NCBI GenBank assembly: GCA_039000515.1 | Contig: JBCFYV010000100.1 | Location: 51,860,587 to 51,924,586, forward strand | Length of the DNA: 64,000 nt | Reading direction: 5' to 3' | Source: Timema cristinae | Lineage: Eukaryota > Arthropoda > Insecta > Phasmatodea > Timematidae | Part shown: positions 56,723-64,000 of the stretch, piece after piece | How the letters are laid out: each line of letters opens with the position of its first letter | Position numbering within the stretch: position 1 is the stretch's first letter | Made by a program: the position numbers and the translations under genes | The notes under the pieces: generated by a model | Told to the model about the DNA's origin: nothing | Databases searched by the model: none | What the model saw: the letters and a program-made list of their open reading frames with translations, nothing else

Positions 56723-57130
56723 TCATAATTCTAGATATTGTATTTCAGCTTCTAATTGTATTTTTATTAGGTGACACTCCTATTAAATATGTATCATATT
56801 TAATCAGGGTAGCTTGGTAACAATTTAATTCAAAATTTGAAATTAATTTATTGTTCACTAAATAAGTTAACACTAAAATGTGTAATGTAATATTTACTGT
56901 TGTGAAGACAATGGTGTCTGTGGCACATCTTCCGGGAAAATATCCATTATAACTTCTGTTTCTGAATTAACATTAGTCGAATGTATGGTATTATCTAGAG
57001 ATGTGGGGTTAGGCGACTCTAAATGTGGAGGGAGAATACTTTCAATAGTGTCACCAACAGTTAAGCTACAGGATGACATCTCTGAATGTCGAGGGAGGAT
57101 TATTTGAAATGTATCGATTGTAGTATTCCT
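56723..57130 (-). repeat. duplicated segment, copy 1 (contains exon 2)
   Basis: TCTAGATATTGTATTTCAGC, GTGACACTCCTATTAAA, TTGTTCACTAAATAAGTTAA and the exon recur in the same order at about 58585-59290. Flanking non-coding sequence is included, so this is a segmental rather than an exon-only duplication. Confidence 0.65.
56898..57128 (-). pseudogene. exon 2 of the transposase-nuclease gene
   Basis: Acceptor CTTTTTTTTCAG and donor ACAACA|GTAAAT. 231 bases, a multiple of three, with the same phase at both ends. It encodes an acidic Ser/Pro/Thr-rich linker (NTTIDTFQIILPRHSEMS...) with no domain. Its CA end joins the G of exon 3 to give Gln. A decayed duplicate lies upstream at 59097-59290. Confidence 0.6.
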
Positions 57131-57337
57131 GAAAAAAAAGATTATTGATGTAAAAATAATAATTTGTAATAAATAAATCATTGACTAAAGTTTTTGTTGA
57201 ATTTATGTCTTGTGCATTCTTTAATTTTTTCATTAAAATACATACACCTATTTTACAGTATTATGTTTAAAGTTAAACTGCTATTTTGTTTTTCTTACTA
57301 AAGTTATTTTGAGTTAATCAAATACATACATAATATA

Positions 57338-57592
57338 TTATTATTATTTAGCACTGCGTCTTACTACCCGTTCGGTTTACACGCTTTAAGTACTAATTAC
57401 GATAATGGATTGGGAATTGGGAAGGTTGAATTAGAGGAAGTGAACCCGCATTTGCGTGGAGGGAGAGTGGAAAACCATTTAGGAAAATCTACCCCAGTTC
57501 ACCCAACCGAGATTCGAACCTCGATCTCCCCGTCCTCAGCAGTCGAGCTTAGCAAGACTAGCGCGTTAGCCAACTACGCCACCGAGGCGGGT
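57338..57592 (-). mobile_element. SINE family B in intron 1, perfect target duplication
   Basis: (ATT)n, GCACTGCGTCTTACTACCCG, GAAGTGAACCCGCATTTGCG, GAGATTCGAACCTCGATCTC, GCGCGTTAGCCAACTACGCC, ACCGAGGCGG. Target duplication CATACATAATATA at 57325-57337 and 57593-57605, 13 of 13 identical, so a young insertion. Confidence 0.95.
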
Positions 57593-57605
57593 CATACATA
57601 ATATA

Positions 57606-58584
57606 AAGAAAATATTTCAAGAAGACTATTAACATACATTTTATGACTTTCATTTTTTTTTTAATTCTCATTCTCGCACAATGTAATATCATATATTTAA
57701 TAAACCAGTTTAGTTTTGCCCTACAGCAAATCAATTAATTTGTAAAATTGGGGAGATATGAGGAATAAATTGGCAATTTTTTATCTCTCAATAAGCACAC
57801 ACAATAGTAATACCATGTATGAGTAAATAAACTCTTTAATAAAAAAAATTAAATCAACTTGGTAAAATGGCTTGTTTCAACGCTAGTTTCGATCTAACGA
57901 TGACCTCTAAAACGTTTTTTGTTATGGAAATTAATTCGTAGTAAGTAATGATTTCTATACGTTAAACTCCATCCCTGATCTTGAAAGCAAGATTAATTAG
58001 GTATTAATGTATTCTTCCTCAATATCTGGCCTGTAGCTTATATTATATAGTATATTATTTCACACTCCCCATCCATACCAATGTTGTAGCATTTGCTCAA
58101 AATTATACTTTCCTCATTCTTGTCCTAGAAGTGTAGTTAAATAAGAATAGCCTGGAAGGGTGAAATAAAAAAAATATATATCTCATCCCAACCGTATAGT
58201 TACTTCAAATGAAGACTAGCCCAAACTAATGACACGTCTTTCAGCGCGATTTTTTAGTAGGTAGCCAGCCATAAAATCACAGTGTGTGGGCGTGTATTTC
58301 TTTCTACTATTTGGAATCCTTTTCACTCATGTTTGACTTAAGTTTCTCATATAAATGTGAATTCCACTCTTACCCAAAAGTGTTGTCTAAAATAGTAAGA
58401 TAAACATTTTGCTTCGACTTACAATTGATCTAAATTTCCTCTTTATGCAGCGGCTTCACCATGAACCTCATAAAATGGTTCTGTCATGGCAGGGAAGGGT
58501 TCCAAGTATGCCAGATTATAGTTGATACCTCTGTAAATGTGTACCAGTTCAAAATGCATAAAACATATAGTTATAACTATAGAT
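57606..58584. other. intron 1 sequence, unannotated part
   Basis: AT-rich, with no recognised element. Confidence 0.4.
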
Positions 58585-58647
58585 ATCATAGCTAGTTTCA
58601 GACTTTATACCCTTCTTCTATGAATGTGGCACTCCTATTAACTGTAC

Positions 58648-59030
58648 TTAGGGTGGGATCAAAGGGGATGCCAGGAAAACTAGTTGTTTTTGCAATTTTC
58701 GTATCAAACCATTTTTTTCAGCAAATTAAATCAAATATTGCTCCAGTACAAACATAGAGTTTAATTTTCTTTACAAGGTGATATCAACAGTTGTTAAATT
58801 TCTGTCATGATTGTCCTAGAATTTTGTGAAAACTTTTTCTCCTCGTTTAAAATGTTTCTCATTAAATGATGCTATGCTCATAGCAGATATTCAAGAACAG
58901 CTGTTGATATTGCCATGTATAGAAAATTAAACTAGATGTCTCAAATGAAGCATTTGATTTAAAAAAGTTTGTTGTGAAAACTGCAAAAAAACACTTAATT
59001 TTTCTCGCGTCCTCTTCCAGCCCACCTTAA
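58648..59030. mobile_element. TTAA MITE family T, copy T6
   Basis: Left tip TTAGGGTGGGATCAAAGGGG. On the minus strand the right tip reads TTAAGGTGGGCTGGAAGAGG then ACGCGAG. Inner arms GGTGATATCAACAGTTGTTA and ACAGCTGTTGATATTGCC. It lies inside copy 2 of the duplicated exon segment. Confidence 0.85.
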
Positions 59031-59096
59031 CTTGTTCACTAAATAAATTAAAACACTAAAGTGAATTATGAAATCTAATATTTACAGTTGTGAATA

Positions 59097-59290
59097 CAAT
59101 GATGTCTTCGACTAATCGCCGGAGGATATGGCCATCAAATCTTCTGTAAAGGTGCTGCTGCTAGGCCTACTAATTATTGAATGTGTGAATATATTAATTT
59201 GTACGCTGCAGTGAGGATACCGAATAGTATCAGATAAGATGCTGGTAGGTGTGCCCGAAAGTGGAGAGGGGATTATATCACGATGAATAT
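59097..59290 (-). pseudogene. decayed duplicate of exon 2
   Basis: The end aligns base for base with exon 2 (TCGAAGACATCATTGTATTC / ACAGACACCATTGTCTTC) and the donor GTAAATATT is kept. The codon matching GTG after GAT is TAG (59114-59112), giving an in-frame stop. The acceptor AG is replaced by TATG. So it can neither be spliced in as exon 2 is nor be read through. A 60-codon frame upstream of the stop is its remains. Confidence 0.6.
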
Positions 59291-59498
59291 TCATAAAATC
59301 AAAATGTAAACAACTATTGGTAGGCCTATATAAAATAAATGTGTTTTAGTAAGGATGCTGTGGTCCTTTCGTCTTAGGAACTATTAATTTGGTTATATAT
59401 ATGTACAGCTTTTTAGCACTTTAATATTTATTATAAAGTTTTTATACTCAAGATTTTCAAGCAATAAAATTTATTGCAAGTCGACAGAGAGCTGATTA

Positions 59499-59500
<2 letters not shown>

Positions 59501-59541
<41 letters not shown>

Positions 59542-59802
59542 GCGTCTTACAAACCGTTCGGGTAATACGCACTTACGCTAATGTGTAATGGTAGGGTGAT
59601 TGCGAGATGAAATGGAGGACCTACAGTTTAACGTGGAATCCGAACCACGGTGGAGGCCTGGCATTCCCCACATTCACAAGATGTCTTGTCAGAAGTGAAG
59701 GAAGGGTTTGGTAATCAGATAAATCTGTGCCAGGACCAAGGATTGAACCCCGGACCTCCAGCACAGAAGTCCAGCACCTTACCCCTAGACCACCAGGTCA
59801 CC
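59501..59802 (-). mobile_element. SINE family A, copy A14, in intron 1
   Basis: Long (ATT)n, CCGCGTCTTACAAACCG, full body, minus-strand B box GGGTTCAATCCTTGG and head GGTGACCTGGTGGTCTAGGG. Target duplication AGCTGATTATA at 59490-59500 and 59803-59813, perfect. It lies only ~40 bases inside intron 1 from the exon 1 donor. Confidence 0.95.
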
Positions 59803-59844
59803 AGCTGATTATAGACCCCACCATTAAATTATTTAGAAACTCAC

Positions 59845-59979
59845 CTTTCTTCAGAAGAAGGAGACATAGAATTGCAATCCATAGTTTCTATCTGTTCTTG
59901 AATATTAGGTTTTTGCTCGCTCTATGAACTGTTACCACCTCTTTTAGTATTTAAGTCACTTGCCTTTACAAAGCGTACT
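59845..59979 (-). pseudogene. candidate exon 1 of the transposase-nuclease gene
   Basis: Acceptor TTATTTATCTACAG precedes it and donor GAAAG|GTGAGT follows. The frame reads FVKASDLNTKRGGNSS, a stop (TAG 59924-59922), then SEQKPNIQEQIETMDCNSMS and PSSEE. It ends with two bases of a codon that exon 2 completes (AG|G). An ATG at 59882-59880 could start translation after the stop. It might instead be an upstream internal exon; no clear promoter or start is seen further out. Confidence 0.5.
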
Positions 59980-61820
59980 CTGTAGATAAATAAGATCACG
60001 TTTTAAGAAACTTGTTTTTTTTTTATAAAACTACAACATCAAAAACCTATAAACGGTATATTTGAACATTTCTGACAGTAGAAAAACATAAAGCCGAATT
60101 TACTATCCCGCCATGATGTTTTGTGTTTTGGTCATTGATCATTCACCAAAATCACAGAAATTTATAACATGCTTTTATTAAATAGTTATTTTCCTATAAC
60201 CAGTAAGTATTTTCTGTAAATTGAATATAATTGTGGAGTTATATAATATTGGTTAAATATAAGAAACCTCTATGCTTTGCCTTACATTTTGCATAATTAG
60301 TATTTCAGCATGTGACTCAAAAATCTCAGGCGAAGAGTGTAATTATCTGAATATTTTATTGCTAGGACATATTATTTGCATGCAAAATAATACAGGATTT
60401 AATTTTGTCAAGCATGTTCAAGTATTAATTATTGTCACATAAAACTTGTATTTTTTTTAAACTAACCATTTAATCAAAAAAATTAAAACAAATATTCCAG
60501 TACCTTATTTTATTATTATGAAGTCATGGGAACAAATATTATTCTTAAATTAAATTTATGAATTTTTAATAACACAGTTTTGGTTTAAAAATAAGCCTTT
60601 GTTACTTTGAGGGGGGGGGGGGGGGGGGGACGGAGGAACTATTAAAAAAATTAAATTAAAACAACAGTATAAAAAATAATTTACTAGGGGTGAGGAAGAG
60701 AAAGTATTTGATACAAAAAAGTGCTCTCACATTAGCGTGTAGATAGATTATAAAACCAAAGTGAATTTCACATTTAAAAAACTACCGTTAATGCACCTTG
60801 GTGTGGAGATTCGTGAAGCTGATTCAGGGGGTGCTATAAAATAAAATTTCTATTTCTAGATGGATACGTCCTTTTATCTGAATAGTGAATATCTAGGCTA
60901 TTTTTCTGAATGTGATGTACAGATCACATTGTTACCTAAGTTAGGTTGTGTGTTTAAAAAGTGTATGATAAATACATGAATATAAATAGGCCAGTATCAT
61001 TTTTGACCAATTCACTATTGCTATATAAACTTAAAAAATAGTCACCCAGAATCACCAATCCATAGTTTCTTCCCCTTATTCCAATTTCTTTTCTTGCGAT
61101 GGGCTGTGAGGTATAATCTTCTTTTTTTCCCTCTTCTATGGTCCACAGTTGTTTTTTCTTCGTCCATACTGACGCTAATTTTTTTAGCTTCCACTTAATA
61201 AAATGTGGTCAATGTACGTATTTTTCAACTAAGCGTGCCACGATCTTCAAGATTCTACCGAAGGTGATGAGCCGAGTGGGAAGTACGAACGGCAAGAGGA
61301 AGCGAGAGAAGGATTAGCCTGCTCGTCTGCCATTCTTTCCCTTCTCCTACCGCCTCCTACGTTCAGAGCAAAGCTTGACTGGTCCTTTGCCTAGTGATGG
61401 CGTTAGCGTACAGGGAAATGCTACCAGTTGCTACCTCTCAGGTTAATAATGATACCAATAAATTTTGTGTTGTGACCCCCCTAATAAATTATATAATTCG
61501 ATTCACAAATCTCTATTCTATGTTCCTAGAGTATTGCCCTCTAGTTTCCCTCGGATTTAGGTCTTCAACGATCAACTCAAATATCCCTTATTATGACTTC
61601 TCTAAGGGCAAAATTTCATATTTTAAACTATGTTGACATCTCTCTTTATTATAGTAACATAGAATAAAGTTTTGTATTCATCCCAGTGAAGACCAAACCT
61701 CGATACTACTAATAGTTTAATCAAAATCGTGAAAGAGCTGAACACTTGAGTGACACTGTCTTGGCTCCCCTATGCAAGCCCCTTAACGCAACCATCCAAT
61801 CCGCATCGCGGAGGATCATA
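59980..61820. other. upstream flank of the transposase-nuclease remnant, unannotated
   Basis: On the minus strand ACATCATGGCGGGATAG near 60113 is a possible but immediately closed start. A G20 run lies at about 60611-60630. 61230-61400 is GC-richer with no family signature. An 80-codon frame at 61394-61636 is unsupported. Confidence 0.35.
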
Positions 61821-62302
61821 AGGACTCTTTAATGCGCGCGGTTGTTGGGCCACTGCGTTGTCTGACTGCATTGAGATGAATAAGTCAATTTATACACGCG
61901 GTAGCGGTAAACCTTCCGCCGCGTTCTGTAATTCCAGCCGCTGGTAGTTAAGAGACCGCAGCGTTCGAGCGGTTCCTAAATACATTGAGTGTAAGTAATG
62001 TGACCTTTTATGCAAGCGGTGGCGGTCTGCCGTCAGCTTTCCCGCCAGTTTACTGGTTGTTATTTACGTGTGAGGTTGTGTTGTGTTTGAATATGGAATA
62101 AATTCAACACAACGTTTAATCGATGAAGTTAGAGAAAGACCAAGTATATGGAACTTAGAACTGAGGACTGAGGATTTTTGCTAGGATTGGTATTACTGCG
62201 CGCCCAACTATTTTGCCTACAGTGGTACCGTTTGAAAAACGCATGCTATAATTGGTACTAACGGATCCGCCGAGGCTGCCGCGTGCATAAAAGAGGTCTA
62301 AG
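61821..62302 (+). mobile_element. Harbinger-type element with stacked left termini and MADF scrap (candidate)
   Basis: Three related left ends follow each other: GGACTCTTTAATGCGCGCGG (61831), AGTCAATTTATACACGCGGT (about 61884) and GTGACCTTTTATGCAAGCGG (about 62000). One inverted right end reads AGACCTCTTTTATGCACGCG on the minus strand (about 62300). Between them 62125-62190 encodes LIDEVRERPSIWN, like the start of a MADF domain, a DNA-binding fold found in PIF/Harbinger accessory proteins and in many insect regulators. Frameshifts on both sides show decay. Confidence 0.45.
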
Positions 62303-62378
62303 GCGGGGGGGGGGGGTTACGAGAGGGGGAGACTTTAAAATTATGGCCTATTTAAATGATGAGGCCTTAACTTTTTTT

Positions 62379-62632
62379 TTAGCACTGCATCTTACTATTA
62401 ATTCAGGATATATGTTTATGAACTAATTACGCTAAAAGTTTTAGGGATTAGGAAAGTTACATTCAGAGGAAGTGTGCTTGCATTTGCATGAGGGAAAAAA
62501 ACTGAAAACAATTTTGGAGGAAAAAACCCACCCTCGATACACCCGCCCGAGATTCAAACCCCGATCTCCCAGTCATCGGCAGTCTAGTCTAACACGAGAG
62601 TAGCGCGTTAGACCACCCACGCAGCCAGCATA
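62379..62632 (-). mobile_element. SINE family C copy
   Basis: Plus strand: AGCACTGCATCTTACTATTA, ACTAATTACGCTAAAAG, GAGATTCAAACCCCGATCTC, AACACGAGAGTAGCGCGTTA. Full length, tail worn. Confidence 0.8.
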
Positions 62633-62709
62633 GTGGGTAATTATATTTTATTTCGTATCTGAAATAGTGGTCTCTATAAACAAGACGTAATTTACAATTT
62701 TGATCATTA

Positions 62710-62755
62710 ATAACCGCAAGAGTAGCGCCTTAAACCATGCGTCCACCGAAGTGGG
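62710..62755 (-). mobile_element. SINE family C head scrap
   Basis: CGCAAGAGTAGCGCCTTAAA then CCATGCGTCCACCGAAGTGG, the reversed tRNA-like head only. Confidence 0.55.
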
Positions 62756-63514
62756 TGATGCCTGAACTACGATTGATAAGAACAACGGATCTGTGGCACT
62801 TTCCTTTTAAGAGTTTTGGGATACATTGTTTACACAACGAGGTAAGGCACCCCCAAAGGTACACCAAGGATTTCAGGGGGTTCGCCACGTATCCTACGCC
62901 AACATTTTTTTTTGACAATAATTACTTTTTGAAACAGCCAATTTTCTTAAACATAACTTGTTCTCTGTTTGAAATTTGATAAAATACCTGCACAATGACG
63001 AAAATACCAATATACCGATAAAAAAAAATTGGTATGGGGGTGGATTGAATACTCCAACCCCAAACCTTTTACCCCACCTTTGGAAAGATCCCACAGTATA
63101 TTTTCAAAATGAACCTTTAAACAAAGATTTCAAAACATGGTAACACCATCAATAATATTGAATTCCTTTCTTTTTTGCGAGAATATTTTATTTCAACTTG
63201 TATAAAATATTAGACTTAGCTATGTAGAAAAATTAAATATCCAAGCAAGCCTCCACCCGCCCTTACCCCCTTTGTTATAAATAAAAACGCCTTTAAACGA
63301 CCTTCAGTAGTTTACGAAATCAAGCTCTCTCAACATGTGCGCTAGACACTTAAAAAAAATTAAAAACAAACACGCCCAGAAAGTCGATGTGAAAAACAAG
63401 ATTATTTTTTTATCATAGTGGCAGTGAGTAAGATTGATATGTTTACATAAAAAAGAGGACAGAGATATTTACGCAATTATGTTATATCCCAATTTTTCAC
63501 TTTCTCTCAACCCC
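62756..63514. other. unannotated stretch
   Basis: Opposed short frames at 62730-63094 have no family signature. Confidence 0.35.
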
Positions 63515-64000
63515 TTTAAGAGAGTAGTATTTTGATCATTAAAAAAAGCTCGAACTCAAGATTGATAAATATTGACGTTTCGTGACCCCCTGAAACAAAA
63601 ATAAGTGGCTTTCGTGAGGCCGCCTCTGTGTGTGTCTGTCTGTACCTCGGGCTAGAGCCTAAAATATTTTACAGATTGGATTATAGCTTGGTACATTAGC
63701 CCCATGGCTTCTTTGGTGCTGACTGACAGTTCACAGGTGACAGCTAAAAGCTTTGAAAAGTTACTAGACCAAATTATGTAGCCCTACGCCAAAACATATG
63801 ATCTGCAAAAACATGAGTTTAGCAGCTGTCACTTTTGACAGTCAACATTTAGGTATATAGCTAAATGTTGATGTCAGAAGTCAGCTGTGAGCTGTTAGTC
63901 AGCACCAAAGAAGCCATGGGGCTACTGTATATGCGGTGTTCATAAAGTCGTCGTCTTCCCCCCACTCCCCGTCCCCTGCCCCGAGTTTTTAGAATTAAAT
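63515..64000 (+). repeat. dispersed repeat R, copy R5, interrupted by MITE P copy 7 and running off the window
   Basis: CTCGAACTCAAGATTGATAA, ATTGACGTTTCGTGACCCCC, (TG/TCTG)n, GGCTAGAGCCTAAAATATTT, AGCTTGG, then TA and the MITE. After the MITE, TGCGGTGTTCATAAAG can be aligned to the next R2 segment (TCTAGGGTTTTCATAGGG), so R probably continues to the window end. Confidence 0.6.
63694..63927 (+). mobile_element. MITE family P, copy 7
   Basis: CATTAGCCCCATGGC...CATGGGGCTACTG with TA at 63692-63693 and 63928-63929. It contains the palindromic core (AGGTATATAGCT). Inserted in repeat R. Confidence 0.88.

Larger units (their letters stand above)
58585..59290 (-). repeat. duplicated segment, copy 2, split by MITE T6
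   Basis: Left part ATAGCTAGTTTCAGACTTTA and GTGGCACTCCTATTAACTG (58590-58643), then the MITE, then TTGTTCACTAAATAAATTAA and the decayed exon copy. The MITE must have landed after the duplication, because copy 1 lacks it. Confidence 0.65.
53762..59979 (-). pseudogene. Mutator-like transposase fused to a YqaJ nuclease, broken multi-exon gene
   Basis: Five exons (59979-59845, 57128-56898, 56440-55897, 55698-55485, 55315-53762), about 890 codons if read through. Order: Ser/acidic N-terminus; Mutator-like transposase with VADGVWCKRS and GDGDSSV as likely catalytic Asp motifs and NNIAESFNSVV as a candidate for the Glu; zinc-type CSIC...HICYKNW; then YqaJ/lambda-exonuclease motifs. All introns are GT-AG and junction phases agree. 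Three in-frame stops (59924-59922, 56145-56143, 54389-54387) and a frameshift near 54050-54000 make it non-functional as written. The family is known in invertebrates as Mutator-like transposase proteins with a YqaJ domain. It could be a decayed transposon or an exapted gene that later died. I found no element TIRs. Confidence 0.75.

Noticed and set aside
60611..60630. G20 run as a regulatory quadruplex
   Set aside because: A pure homopolymer with no promoter nearby. Its length is also unreliable in sequencing.

Overview
This is a metazoan nuclear window: AT-rich, with long non-coding stretches, many homopolymers and microsatellites, spliced gene remnants and a dense load of short interspersed elements. 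I see no intact host gene, no rRNA and no convincing functional tRNA gene. An invertebrate, most likely an arthropod, is suggested by TTAGG-type runs near 19.04 kb, Helitron-like termini of a kind I associate with arthropods, and the mix of transposon families. That assignment is an inference, not a proof.

The main coding signal is on the minus strand at about 60.0-53.8 kb. It is a five-exon remnant joining a Mutator-like (MULE-type) DDE transposase to a C-terminal YqaJ/lambda-exonuclease-type nuclease. All splice sites inspected are GT/AG and all junction phases agree. The reading frame carries three in-frame stops and at least one frameshift in an A-run. Its first intron holds a decayed duplicate of exon 2, two tRNA-derived SINEs and a TTAA-flanked MITE. 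Just beyond its 3' end, on the other strand, is a decayed hAT element of the ZMYM1-like kind (52062-53516), complete with TIRs. It sits in a 37-bp minisatellite whose phase lets the 8-bp target duplication be recovered. Two further decayed transposon coding pieces resemble PIF/Harbinger: a transposase N-terminus at 16.2-16.6 kb and a MADF-like scrap at 62.1 kb.

The rest is mostly repeats. (1) SINE family A has a tRNA-like head beginning GGTGACCTGGTGGTCTA and a (TAA)n tail, in about 14 copies, several with clear 10-13 bp target duplications. (2) SINE families B and C have different heads and bodies but the same last ~40 bp as A, pointing to one shared LINE machinery. (3) A TA-flanked palindromic MITE (P, 7 copies, TIR CAGTAGCCCC). 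(4) A TTAA-flanked long-TIR MITE (T, 6 copies). (5) A dispersed 1.2-kb non-coding repeat (R), one copy split by a Helitron-like insertion. (6) Several hAT-type non-autonomous elements. (7) Tandem arrays of 53-bp units (13.88-14.94 kb), 24-bp units (27.86-28.23 kb), 59-bp units (36.9-37.4 kb) and 37-bp units (50.9-53.6 kb). Nested insertions give a partial relative chronology. Stretches where I recognise nothing are listed as such.
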